Assembly: GCA_038087015.1 (NCBI GenBank)
Contig: JASBNA010000045.1
Span: 62,001 to 126,000, forward strand
Source of the DNA: Cerrena zonata
Lineage: Eukaryota; Basidiomycota; Agaricomycetes; Polyporales; Cerrenaceae
DNA length: 64,000 nucleotides
Reading direction: 5' to 3'
The notes below the pieces were generated by a model. The model was not told where the DNA came from and searched no databases. It saw only the letters and a list, made by a program, of their open reading frames with translations. Positions 9,831 through 20,200 of the stretch are shown here, one piece after another. Each line of letters begins with the position of its first letter. Positions within the stretch are counted from its first letter, which is position 1. The translations under genes and the position numbers were made by a program.

Positions 9831-11558
9831 ATGAAATACGTTGTCGTTTCTGGTGGTGTTATCTCAGGTATTGGTAAAGGGGTTTTAGCTTCTTCTACCG
9901 GGTTGTTATTCAAAACCTTGGGTTTCAGAGTCACTTCAATTAAGATTGATCCATATATGAATATTGATGCTGGGACCATGTCGCCATTAGAACATGGAGA
10001 GTGTTTTGTTCTTAATGATGGGGGTGAAGTTGATTTAGATTTAGGTAATTATGAAAGATACTTAAACATCACTTTAACTAGAGACCATAATATTACTACT
10101 GGTAAAATTTATTCTCATGTTATTGAAAAGGAAAGAAAAGGAGATTATTTGGGTAAAACTGTTCAAGTAGTACCACATATTACTAATGCAATTCAAGAAT
10201 GGATTGAAAGAGTTGCCAGAATCCCAGTTGATGAGAGTGGATTAGAACCAGAAATCTGTATTATTGAATTAGGTGGTACCGTTGGGGATATTGAAAGTGC
10301 ACCATTTGTTGAAGCATTAAGACAATTTCAATTTAGAGTTGGTGTCGAAAATTTCTCATTAATTCATGTTTCATTAGTTTTAGTTATTCATGGAGAACAA
10401 AAAACCAAACCAACTCAAGCTGCAATTAAAGATTTAAGATCATTAGGATTAACTCCAGATTTAATTGCTTGTAGATGTCAAGAAGAATTAGAGGCATCTA
10501 CCGTTGAAAAAATTGGTATGTTTTGTCATGTTGGACCAAATCAAGTTGTTGCAATTCACGATGTTAGTTCAACTTATCACGTTCCATTATTATTGAAAGA
10601 ACAAAAAATGATGAAATATTTATGCAAAAAATTAGAATTAGATGGTAATAAATTGAGTCAATCAGCTTTAGATAAAGGTGAAAACTTATTATCAAGATGG
10701 AGATCATTAACTGCTAATCATGATAAATCTTATGAAACAGTTACAATTGCATTAGTTGGTAAATATACTAATTTAAAAGATTCATATTTATCAGTTATTA
10801 AATCTTTAGAACATTCATCAATGAGATGTAATAGAAAATTAAATATTGAATGGGTTGAATCAACTAATTTAGAAGAATCAATTAAAGATACCAATTTAGC
10901 TGAATATCATAAAGCATGGCATCATATTTGTCAAGCTGATGGTATTTTAGTTCCTGGTGGATTTGGTACTAGAGGTATTGAAGGTATGATCGCTGCTGCT
11001 AAATACGCAAGAGAAAATGATGTTCCTTATTTGGGTGTTTGTTTAGGTTTACAAATTGCCGTTATTGAATTTGTTAGAAACGTTTTAGGTTATACTAATT
11101 CAACTTCAATGGAATTTGATTCCAATGCCGATGAAGAAATTGCTTCAGTTGTTTATATGCCAGACGTTGATCAAATTAAATTAGGTGGTACCATGAGATT
11201 AGGGTGTCATTCAACTAAATTTGTTGAAAATTCTCAATGGTCAAAATTAAGAAAACTCTACGGTAATCCATCTTCTGTTTTGGAAAGACATAGACATAGA
11301 TACGAAGTCAATCCAAAATTAATCGATCAAATCGAATCAAAAGGTTTGAAATTCATCGGTAAAGATGATTCTGAAAAAAGAATGGAAGTCTTGGAATTAG
11401 AAAACCATAAATTTTTCTGTGGTACTCAATACCATCCGGAATACATTTCTAAAGTTTTGGATCCTTCTAGACCTTTCTTGGGTTTAGTCGCTGCTTCTGC
11501 TGGTATCTTAGATGATGTTTTAGCTAGAGATGACCTTGATGTTAAAGGTGATTTCTAA
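9831..11558 (+). CDS. URA7: CTP synthase
   Basis: The 575-residue enzyme makes CTP from UTP, ATP and glutamine, the last step of pyrimidine nucleotide synthesis; it can assemble into cytoplasmic filaments. The N-terminal amidoligase domain (about 1-275) has the P-loop-like GVISGIGKGVLASSTG at residues 8-23, and the segments IDPYMNIDAGTMSPLEHGE and ELGGTVGDIES. The C-terminal class I glutamine amidotransferase domain has the nucleophile in GVCLGLQ (near residue 404) and the catalytic His/Glu in YHPEY (near 540). Length and motifs match URA7/URA8 throughout. Only one copy lies in this window, so URA7 rather than URA8 is chosen by convention. Confidence 0.95.
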   Translation: MKYVVVSGGVISGIGKGVLASSTGLLFKTLGFRVTSIKIDPYMNIDAGTMSPLEHGECFVLNDGGEVDLDLGNYERYLNITLTRDHNITTGKIYSHVIEKERKGDYLGKTVQVVPHITNAIQEWIERVARIPVDESGLEPEICIIELGGTVGDIESAPFVEALRQFQFRVGVENFSLIHVSLVLVIHGEQKTKPTQAAIKDLRSLGLTPDLIACRCQEELEASTVEKIGMFCHVGPNQVVAIHDVSSTYHVPLLLKEQKMMKYLCKKLELDGNKLSQSALDKGENLLSRWRSLTANHDKSYETVTIALVGKYTNLKDSYLSVIKSLEHSSMRCNRKLNIEWVESTNLEESIKDTNLAEYHKAWHHICQADGILVPGGFGTRGIEGMIAAAKYARENDVPYLGVCLGLQIAVIEFVRNVLGYTNSTSMEFDSNADEEIASVVYMPDVDQIKLGGTMRLGCHSTKFVENSQWSKLRKLYGNPSSVLERHRHRYEVNPKLIDQIESKGLKFIGKDDSEKRMEVLELENHKFFCGTQYHPEYISKVLDPSRPFLGLVAASAGILDDVLARDDLDVKGDF

Positions 11559-11651
11559 TGTTTCTCTTAATGTATTGTTTTGTATTATTTGTTTATTGCA
11601 TTTGTATATAATATCTGTCCCTAATGTAAATATAACCCCAGTCCCCAACCC

Positions 11652-11755
11652 ATAGCTAAATCCACTCACAGCTAAACCTCATAGCTAAATCCACTCACAG
11701 CTAAACCTCATAGCTAAATCCACTCACAGCTAAACCTCATAGCTAAATCCACTCA
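11652..11755. repeat. 29-bp tandem repeat before the metallothionein gene
   Basis: Three perfect copies plus a 17-base partial of a 29-bp unit that begins ATAGCTAAATCC and contains two AGCTAAA(T/C)C cores. The array lies between the URA7 3' end and the metallothionein start, about 225-330 bases before the ATG. It could be upstream activating DNA for metal response or a neutral minisatellite. Confidence 0.85.
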
Positions 11756-11979
11756 TTTTACAGCCAATTAGAGCTTCGCTGCTTTTTGCAGCTGACCTTT
11801 TTTGCTGCCGATTTTGTCTGAACCGCTAACAAAACAAAAAAAAAAAAGAATAAAAAAGAAAATTAGCGTCATTTTTGCGGTAAAACTGGTAGCGGACACT
11901 ACGCCTTCTGGACGTATATAAAGCCAATGAACTCCACCAGGAGTCGGGACCATTTGTTCATTATACAAACAATTACAAA

Positions 11980-12096
11980 ATGGCTGCTTATACTAGAAAC
12001 TTAATTATTAACCACGACCCAGAAGAATCATGTTCATGCGGGAGTGAATGCAAGTGTGGACCAAATGCTTGTTCTTGTGGTGCAGAAAAGAAATAA
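11980..12096 (+). CDS. Small cysteine-rich metallothionein (copper-binding type)
   Basis: A 38-residue frame, too short for most gene finders, runs from ATG at 11980 to TAA at 12094-12096. The N-terminal half has no Cys; the C-terminal half has six Cys in three C-x-C pairs (CSC at 18-20, CKC at 24-26, CSC at 31-33), the hallmark of yeast metallothioneins that bind Cu(I). A TATA-like TATATAAAG stands about 65 bases upstream. A 29-bp repeat array lies further up, and TTTTTGCTGCC near 11800 resembles the GCTG core of copper-regulator (Ace1/Cup2-type) sites. It resembles Candida CUP1/CRD2 in size and Cys spacing, but which of these it matches cannot be decided here. Confidence 0.82.
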   Translation: MAAYTRNLIINHDPEESCSCGSECKCGPNACSCGAEKK

Positions 12097-12182
12097 ACGA
12101 AATATTTGATTGATTTGTGGATGGTGGAGTTGTTATATATTTAATATACAATGTTTATATTACTTTTTGGTGTAGTTATCGA

Positions 12183-13106
12183 TTAAATTAGCTTTTCCAT
12201 GTAGTGACGGAAGTCAGACTCTTTGATTTGTTCGATTTGAGTTATTCTTGCCTGGCTCAACTTGGACAACTTGGGGGAATCTTGTATGAAAGTTTTCACT
12301 TGTTTCAAGCCGTTGACGTTTTTGTTGGATGAAAGCTTGCCAATGAAGTCTAGGGTGGACACAGTGTATATACCTACCCAGCTCTTGGTATAGTTACCTC
12401 CGATTTCTACCGATCTTAAAAACAGATTCCGGGAATTGGTTAATAGCTCTAACCATTCTAACAATTTATCCTTTTTATCGATTTTATCGTTGTAAACTTG
12501 TAAGAAACTATAGTAATAGTACAATCCGACTTTATAGAAGATGTTATAAGCATATTGCTCTTGTAGCAAAACTTCCTTATATGCAAATATGGCTTTATCG
12601 TAATGTCCAATCTTTGCGTACTCTTCTGCTAATTCACACCAGGTAACTAAATCTGAAGGTTGTAAATTTAAATAGTAGTTCAAGCTCTCGATATACTCGC
12701 CGTTACTTTTATCTTCATGCCTGCTGAAGGTAGTCAATCTTCTAGATAATCTTAACTCATCTTGTTGTTGTCCTAATAATTTCACCAGTGCGTCTATATC
12801 CCCAATGGCTTCGAGATATATTGACTTCAATAACTTGATCCTTTCTGATTTGGAGGAGTTGAACTGGTCCAAGATTCGATCCAAGTACGCCTTGGCTTCA
12901 ATATCATGATTGGTTAATATACTCAAATAGAATTGTAGTTCGTATAAACTAAATAGTTCATTAATATTAAGGGTTTCGGAATTTATCACTAAGAATTGCT
13001 CCAATTCTTGATGCGTTTTGCTTAATTGCTCGGGCGTATAAGTGCTGAACAACCCTTTGGCCGCTATAGTAAGATACTTGTTCTTCACCAATCCAACGCC
13101 AGACAT
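12183..13106 (-). CDS. EMC2: ER membrane protein complex subunit 2 (TPR protein)
   Basis: The 307-residue protein has tetratricopeptide-like helices through its middle. The EMC2 signature region is about residues 145-185 (YYLNLQPSDLVTWCELAEEY, then KIGHYDKAIFAYKEVLL). There is no signal peptide and no membrane segment, as expected for this cytosolic subunit. Family knowledge: EMC inserts tail-anchored and multipass proteins into the ER membrane, and EMC2 forms the cytosolic platform with EMC8/9 and other subunits. It is divergently arranged with the next gene, whose start is 159 bases away, so the two probably share a promoter. Confidence 0.85.
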   Translation of the reverse strand: MSGVGLVKNKYLTIAAKGLFSTYTPEQLSKTHQELEQFLVINSETLNINELFSLYELQFYLSILTNHDIEAKAYLDRILDQFNSSKSERIKLLKSIYLEAIGDIDALVKLLGQQQDELRLSRRLTTFSRHEDKSNGEYIESLNYYLNLQPSDLVTWCELAEEYAKIGHYDKAIFAYKEVLLQEQYAYNIFYKVGLYYYYSFLQVYNDKIDKKDKLLEWLELLTNSRNLFLRSVEIGGNYTKSWVGIYTVSTLDFIGKLSSNKNVNGLKQVKTFIQDSPKLSKLSQARITQIEQIKESDFRHYMEKLI

Positions 13107-13264
13107 ACTCTCTGTGATTCTTCAATGCTGTTGGCAATCATTGAACAACCTCAACAAAAATCTCAACTTCTTGTATTGAAAAAAAAAAAAAAAAAGCTCC
13201 AAACATCACTGAAAAAACCAACTAGTAAACAAGCTTGACCCGGGTTTAACAGCTCCACACCGAA

Positions 13265-14316
13265 ATGTCCTCGTCATTGAATAAAGCCTGTGATGTCTTT
13301 TTGGCTTCCACCTCGATTTTGTCCCATGAATACGGAGTGCCTTCTATAGAGCACCGAGGAAGCCAAACCAAACCCACGGCTGCAACATATCCAAAGGATC
13401 AAGAGCTTTTATTTCTAGAGTCAACCTATCAGGAAAAGTATCAAGGACTTACGGCTAAACTCAATGAATTAGTATACTTGAACTCGTTGAATGAGTTGAA
13501 AAAAAAATCGACTGAAGAAATTGAACGCCTTTATAAAGATAAAATAGAAGATAATTTTGACTTATTACCAAATCACAACCTTGATGGTATTGAATCTTTT
13601 TATCAAAATCAGATTAATGAGTTCCAAAATAAGTCATTAATTAATGGATACTTACAAAGAGTTGCCCCGATACTAAGATCAATTCATCATAACAACACAA
13701 ACTTGACTGACACTGAGATTAATATCATGAAAAACTTACAAATTGCTTTTTCGTCAAATAATAAAGAGGAAGATGCAAATATTAATAAATTGATTGAAAA
13801 CTATCAAAACAATGAAGTTTCTGAAGAAACGTATCTAGCATTGAGATCTAAATTGGCAGATTTATTGGAATTCGAGTTAAGGCCAAAATTAAAGGAATTT
13901 AAAGAAACAAACGAAATATTGAAAACAAAACAGAATGAATTGGTAAGCTTGAAACAAAGTAAGGTCAACCAATACACAAAGGGCTTAGAAACAGATGACC
14001 CAAGTAATCAGCTGCTGGAAGATTTGAAAAAATTACGACATAAGTTTAAACAGTTGATTGAAGAATGGACTAAGATTTCGATCTTTTGTGATTTATTACC
14101 TAGTCTAATAATTGCCAGTCCTAAGAGTTGGTTCAATGATAAAACTCTATTCAATATCATAAGTACTGTGAAGATACTTCCGAAAAATTTTCAAAATATC
14201 AACAAGTTATTAATATTCATAATTTGAAAGAATTTTCAATTGAAAACTTACTCATGGTAAACTTTGATGAGTTAACACTTTCAGATTACGAAGAAGATGA
14301 CTTGGAAGACGATTAA
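13265..14316 (+). CDS. Coiled-coil protein of unknown role, one-base frame break at 14183-14187
   Basis: Not securely recognised. The protein is Glu/Lys/Leu-rich with predicted coiled coil at about residues 55-120 and 190-290, then LLPSLIIASPKSWFNDKTL near 280. This layout faintly recalls the Fta4/CENP-50 type of kinetochore proteins, but that is a guess. The first frame stops at 14225-14227. One base downstream in phase, the frame continues with FSKYQQVINIHNLKEFSIEN and an acidic end (EEDDLEDD) to TAA at 14314-14316. Adding one A to the five-A run at 14183-14187 gives 350 residues. The 3' end overlaps the convergent neighbour by 36 bases. Confidence 0.6.
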
Positions 14317-15171
14317 TATTGTATTATATATATATATATATTTATTTTTTTTATACACTATATACATGAATGAATGAAATGAATTTTGATTAAATTTGGA
14401 ATAATCTTTATTGACAACATTCCAGTTAATAGATTTCCAGGCATTTTCCAAATACTCAGCTTTACCAGTAGCCCCATAGTCTTCAATGAAAGCAGTATCC
14501 CATAAGTTAATACCTAAAATTGGTAATGAGAAATCTTTTTGATCTTGGGCTGCAAGTTTCTTTAATCCATTCAAATATTCATAACTTGCTTCATCGGCAC
14601 TACCATTGAAATCTAATGATTGGTTCTTACCATAGTAATATGGAGTACCATCGTTATTACATTTAACAATTCTCAAACTTTTATCAGCAGATTCAACTAA
14701 AAATACCCATCCTTGTCCAAAAGACGAATCTGCAATCAATAAAAATTCATCACGGAATGCCTCTATAGTTGGGAAATCAATATCCGCTAATTTTTCTAAT
14801 AATAATTTAGATGGTTGAGTCTTAGAAGCCTCGGATTTATCAGCAAATTGTTCAAATACAAAATGATTATTATGAGCTTGAGAAGCATAATGAAAGACAT
14901 GTTGTTCAGTGGTCATCTTAGCAGTATATAACAAGATTTGATATGGGGTTTTCAATTCACTTTCAGTACCACTTGTATGTAACGATAAGTTTAAAGTTAA
15001 ATATTTTTGATAATCTAACCATGCTGATTTAAAACCTTTTGGAGAATATAATCCTTCGATACCTCTTTGCAAATAAAGATCTTGATTCTTCAATTTAGGA
15101 ACCTCGTGGAATCCTCTTTGGGCTCCCTTGAAAAGAGTGTTGCTGGACCTCTTGGATATACTTCTAAACAT
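14281..15171 (-). CDS. Mitochondrial small-subunit ribosomal protein with Fe/Mn superoxide-dismutase fold (mS42/mS43 type)
   Basis: The 296-residue protein starts with an Arg/Ser-rich mitochondrial presequence (MFRSISKRSSNTLFKGAQRGFHEV). It matches the SOD fold at TTEQHVFHYASQAHNNHFVFEQ (helical hairpin), FGQGWVFLV and LGINLWDTAFIEDYG...YLENAWKSINW; true SODs have DVWEHAYY and FWNxVNW there. Several metal ligands are replaced, as in the mitoribosomal proteins Rsm26 (mS42) and Mrp1 (mS43), which are not enzymes. Which of the two it is cannot be decided without alignment. The C-terminal 30 or so residues are Tyr/Ile/Asn-rich and read into the neighbour's 3' end, so they may be a divergent extension. 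Confidence 0.78.
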   Translation of the reverse strand: MFRSISKRSSNTLFKGAQRGFHEVPKLKNQDLYLQRGIEGLYSPKGFKSAWLDYQKYLTLNLSLHTSGTESELKTPYQILLYTAKMTTEQHVFHYASQAHNNHFVFEQFADKSEASKTQPSKLLLEKLADIDFPTIEAFRDEFLLIADSSFGQGWVFLVESADKSLRIVKCNNDGTPYYYGKNQSLDFNGSADEASYEYLNGLKKLAAQDQKDFSLPILGINLWDTAFIEDYGATGKAEYLENAWKSINWNVVNKDYSKFNQNSFHSFMYIVYKKNKYIYIYNTILIVFQVIFFVI

Positions 15172-15409
15172 TACACTGGGTCTATATTCTCGATATTTGA
15201 ATCCTTTCTAATACTCTTCAACTTAAATTTTTCAATTGTTCAATACTTTTCACTCATTGTACAAAAAAAAAAAAAAAAAGTATTGAAAAAACGACCGGTG
15301 TACACACGTACGCAATACAACACCCGTACATACACTAATACAAGAGGGTATAACTTAAAACGTAATATTGGGGTTGTATAAATGAATCTATAGCCTATAC
15401 AATTATTAG

Positions 15410-16843
15410 TTATTCTTCTGTGGAGATTTGGGAAGACACGGGAGGCACATTTGATTCTGTTTCAACTTTTAAAACTGGTATGTTTTGAGCGACCCAATTA
15501 GTGTCTCTAAGTAGGCTTTTTGGGTCATTAGAATTTTTGGATCCAACTTTACGTAATAACTCATCGTAGGGACATTCTTGTTCTTTATATTCTCTTAAGA
15601 CTGAGTTGGTTTCCAAATCGATGAAAATCCTGGTATCACGTACTCTGAATATAACATTATCGATTCGTAAGAAAAAACGACATAATAATAATAGACATGA
15701 GGGCATTACTCGTATTTTAGTTGATAATATAGAGATACCGTTATCGCCCAATTCATCCTCGAAAAGAATTGATTCGTCAAAGAATAGAATTGGATCTGGT
15801 CTGAGTAATCTTTCAATTGGGATCTTTTCATTAGTTGGGTAAAACTTAATATTTTCCAAAGTACCTTTATAGTTAGTGGAATACGTCCAATCATAAGGCT
15901 TTACTGATTCCAAATCTGTGAGTTTTTTCAAATCTCTATTTGAGTTATCCTTTAATGCCTTTTCCGATTTATCAAGAGCATCACTATTTGGCGAAGACGT
16001 TGATCTTCTTGAACTCAACCATTCTTTATGGTAGCTGACTTTCAAGTTGGATTGAGCCTCCAAAGAGTCTAGTGCATCAAGAGCATTGAATTCAATTACT
16101 TCATGCAATTTTTCATTAACTAATTTAACATGATTATTCCCAAATATCATTTCTGGTAATGGAAAATCAAATCTGTTATCATTCAAATAATCTAATTCAG
16201 GAGAATTCAAAATTGGCTTTTTGATCGTGAAAATACTCCAATCATTAACTGAAATCGACGGCTTGTCTTGTATTGGAAATGACGATTTAGGTGAGGGTAT
16301 TATGACTTGTCCACAATGTGCACATTGTGGATTAGTACATTCACCCTCGTGGCTCTTTGCGGGTATAGAGACATTCTTTGGGAATGAAGATGATGAACTG
16401 TTAGCATTTATAACATTTGATGATGCCAATCCCCGTTTAGGGCTCAAGGAACCAGTCTCTAAACTATTAGTCGTCCTCGAAGGGACCGGAAATTGCAGTT
16501 TTTTATGAACTTGTGATTGTGACAACGATGCCAACTGCTGACCCGGAGGGGCCCTGCCCCTTGTATGTAGCTGAACCATTTCTCTAGCAGCTGAAACATG
16601 AACTGCATTTATACCTGACCCAGATCCAGTTCCCGGTTGCACGGGCTTCGCTTGTCTTCTGATATTGTTTGTGGAAGGAATAGGAAATTTAGAAGCACTC
16701 AGTGATCCTGAACTACCTGAAGGTCTCGTAGTTATTGGAACTGATCCTCTTTTTGAGGATTCCTCCACGTTTTGGTTATTAACCGTAGTGGTCTTTCTTG
16801 AGGCCTGTTCATTTGAGCTGCCATCATCCTTGTCCAGAGACAT
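15410..16843 (-). CDS. TIP41: TIP41-like regulator of type 2A phosphatases in TOR signalling
   Basis: The 477-residue protein has a low-complexity Ser/Pro-rich N-terminus (about 1-190) that is absent from shorter relatives, then the TIP41 domain. Diagnostic blocks are RFDFPLPEMIFGNNHVKLV, FNALDALDSLEAQSNLKVSY, KPYDWTYSTNYKGTL, RPDPILFFDESILFEDELGD and ISILSTKIRVMPSCLLLLCR. Family knowledge: Tip41 binds Tap42/PP2A-like phosphatases and relieves their inhibition when TORC1 is low, which affects nitrogen-responsive transcription. The N-terminal part holds a C-x4-C-x2-C cluster (CTNPQCAHC) near residue 170 that is unusual for the family; it may be a chance motif. Confidence 0.9.
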   Translation of the reverse strand: MSLDKDDGSSNEQASRKTTTVNNQNVEESSKRGSVPITTRPSGSSGSLSASKFPIPSTNNIRRQAKPVQPGTGSGSGINAVHVSAAREMVQLHTRGRAPPGQQLASLSQSQVHKKLQFPVPSRTTNSLETGSLSPKRGLASSNVINANSSSSSFPKNVSIPAKSHEGECTNPQCAHCGQVIIPSPKSSFPIQDKPSISVNDWSIFTIKKPILNSPELDYLNDNRFDFPLPEMIFGNNHVKLVNEKLHEVIEFNALDALDSLEAQSNLKVSYHKEWLSSRRSTSSPNSDALDKSEKALKDNSNRDLKKLTDLESVKPYDWTYSTNYKGTLENIKFYPTNEKIPIERLLRPDPILFFDESILFEDELGDNGISILSTKIRVMPSCLLLLCRFFLRIDNVIFRVRDTRIFIDLETNSVLREYKEQECPYDELLRKVGSKNSNDPKSLLRDTNWVAQNIPVLKVETESNVPPVSSQISTEE

Positions 16844-17215
16844 TCTAAACTACTCTGCTTGGATTCAGTAATCTGTTCTAAAGAAGCAATATCAAAGAAA
16901 GAAAATGCAAAAGGAATATAAGTCAATTGAAATAAAAAAACTTATGATTCTATGTCTGAAAAGCCTGATAAACTGGTATATTTTTTTTAGTTTTACTACG
17001 ACACTACGCTTTCTTTAAAAATGCAAAAAAAGGTCCGGGTGTTTTCTCCCGAATCGGACTTTTAGTTTTTACATCAAGACGAATACAAGGACTTAGATGT
17101 CGATAGAATTGAAAGCATTAGCTATTGTATTTGAACGGGGCATATAAAAGAGAAATAAGAGTAGCAAGAAGAAATAGAAATTTGGGAAGGGAGGATGAAA
17201 AGCGAAGAATTCAGC
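16844..17215. other. Intergenic region between TIP41 and GDE1
   Basis: A 372-base stretch with the TIP41 promoter on one side and the GDE1 3' flank on the other. Apart from a T run at 16981-16988 and short A/T tracts, nothing stands out. No gene was seen. Confidence 0.5.
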
Positions 17216-20200
17216 TTAAATATTAAAATTTTCAATTTCTTTGGCAGAAGGTTGGTCTTTTCTTAAACCTTCTCTAACAGCTAAAACAGAATCAGCAATG
17301 ACAGCGTCAACACCAGCTTTCATTTGAATTTTGGCTAATTCAGGAGAGTTATTTTCAACCCCGTAGGTGACGCAAACTAAACCAGACGATTTAACAACTT
17401 GAGCTAGTCTTGGACAAATAACTAAAGTTTTTGCAGCACTAACAATACCCAACAAGTTCCATTTCTTAGCAAACCTGATTGCGTTTTGTAAAGAAGATGC
17501 TCTAATATCGGCCATTTTTTCAGATCCAGCTTCAGATAAGAATAAAATTGGGATGGTTGGCTGTTTCAAAGAAAGTAATAAACAAATATCTGGATGGAAA
17601 CTCGAAAAAATGATATCACGACCAGTAATGTTTTCATCATAAACAACTTTCAAAATGGTATCGACGTAGAAATTAAGATCAATAGCAATTTCTCCCATAC
17701 TTTCCATTTCAGCTTCGTCTAACATCGGGTATTTTAATTCGATGTTAAAACCAACATTCTTAGGCAATTTTTTGAACAATTCTTTCAACGTTACGAAGTT
17801 AGATGCGATTGATAACCCACGAGCGTTACCTTTGAAACCTTTATCTTTCCACGTTTTAGTTAATTTCATTCTACTTGAAATTTGATCTTTAAATTCACGA
17901 TCTAAATCATCTTCAATTTGGTTATTAGTTCCATCGTTTGGTTTAAAATCGGGTGCTGATGGGTATGAGGACATTGATCTTGGTCTATTGATTTTGCCTA
18001 GCATTTCGTCATCTAAAGAATAGTTGGTTTTAAAAGTCTTATTCAAACTTTTTTGCTTTTCAAATCGAATCTTATCCTTATTACTATTATGTTCTTGATC
18101 ACTCAAACCTAAAAATTGTTCAGCAGTTAAGGCATGCATAGGAATATCAACTCCTGATTCAGCAACGGTAAAATCATGATAAACAACTGGTATGAAATCT
18201 TTTGTTAATTGAACATCGAACTCAACGTATGAGGCACCCAATGAAGCAGCTGCAATAAATGATTCAACAGTATTTTCACCAATTTGTAATGATTTTCGAT
18301 TACTAACATTTTTACCTAAACCACGATGACCGATGACTCTTGTTGAAACTAATTGTCTCCAGTAGGTATCACTACGGCCAATATTCATCGATTCGTGACT
18401 GAAAGGTTTAACACACAAGACTTCAAAACGAATTGATCCTAAAATGTCCAAAGAATCAGATTCAATTATTGGAATAGTCACAGTATTATTCAAAGATCTT
18501 AAATTTGGACCAACCGAAGTATAAGCGCTATTTAAAAGTGCAACACCTCTACCTAGAATCTTAGGATTTAATTTTGATTTATTGGGGTTATTATTCATTG
18601 ATTTCAAATCATTCGAATATTGGTAAGTTGGAACTATATCAAAAGTTATAATTATATCTTCCAGTTTCATATATTGAGTCAATTTAAAAGTAATTGGATC
18701 AGTAGCACTTCCATGCTGATCTTCTAAAGGTAAATCAATAATGACTGGAGTTTCAATGATTTGATTATTCACTTTATTACGGCAAGTTATGATCAAGGAT
18801 AAAGCAGTATCCAATTCAGTGAAAAATGTTTTAGACATTGAGATTTCATTCAAATTAATTGGTTTATTATTATCTCTTAAATCAGTTGTACCTAAAGTAA
18901 CTAAGACTAAAGATTCATCTTTATTCAAGAAACGATGACCGAAAGACTTAATTGGCTTCATTCTTCTTCTTCTATTAGCACTTGGAGATCTTGATCTTGA
19001 TTGGTTATTTAATTTATTTCTCGACCGATCAAAATCATTTATATCATTAATTGACGAATTTGATCCATTGTCAAATTGTTTGAATTGTTTATAAACTTCA
19101 TTAACTGCCTTTTTATTTGATTCCGGTAATCTATCAATTGACGAGTTTGATAATATGAGATTATCATCTTTATTCAAGTTTAGGTTTGAGATTGAATTTG
19201 TACCTGAGCTAACCAAAATAGGACTTGCATTCACGGAATTATTTGAAGCTGAGCTTTTATTTGGAATTCTTACTTGATTGTTCGAAGGATTATCTATATC
19301 GTATAATAAGAGTGATTCATCTTTAGGCTTAAGTAAGTTAGCCACATCCAAATGACCTCTTAAACAAGCATGTTCCATTGGTAACCAACCAGAATCATCG
19401 ACCAAATGGTAAAAACTACCATTTTTAATTAAGATATCAACAATATTGATAAAACCTTCTGAAGCAGCAATGAATATTGGAGTCCAGCCAAAAACGTTTT
19501 CACCTAATTCGGTATTAGCATTTTTTGATAATAAAAATTTAGTCAAATCAAAATAATTCAGTTTTGAAGAGATATAAAGAGAGGTCTCGTTATTATTTTC
19601 CAAATCGGTATAATTGATATCGATATTACCGTACTCGATTAATTTAGTAACTATTTCTATTTCATTTAATCTGGAAGCTAATAAGATAAGATTTGAGCAC
19701 TTTAAAGATTTATAATTTGAATGAAGCAATAAATTTTCAGTAGTCTTTGGGTGTTTACCAATAATAGCCAAATGTAAAGGAGACAAACCTTCTTGATCCC
19801 CCCAAAAGGAAATGTCATCAATGGAGGTTTGATTTGGAATTAAATCCCAATCATTGTAATAGTTGAGTAATATTTTAGTAATTTCTTTCAACCCATGTTG
19901 ACAAGAGTAATGTAAAGGAGTTCTTAAGTAATTATCTTTTGAAATGATTAATTTTTTCAAATCAAAGTTATAATCACTTAATTTTTTCAAAATACTAATA
20001 AACCCATCAAAATGGATTTTTGATAATTGAGAACCATCAGGACCTAATTTATTACGATATAAACGGTTGATATCATGAGATTCACCAGGATTAACATTTT
20101 TTGGGTCTTTAACCAATTGTTTTTTACCTAAACTAACGATATGTTGATGAAAGAAGTTACGACCACTGATATCAAATTTATCAAATAAGATATTTTGTAA

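Noticed and set aside
11768..11968. 66-codon minus-strand frame over the metallothionein promoter
   Set aside because: It covers TATA-like and repeat-adjacent DNA, has no family features, and a better short gene lies on the other strand.
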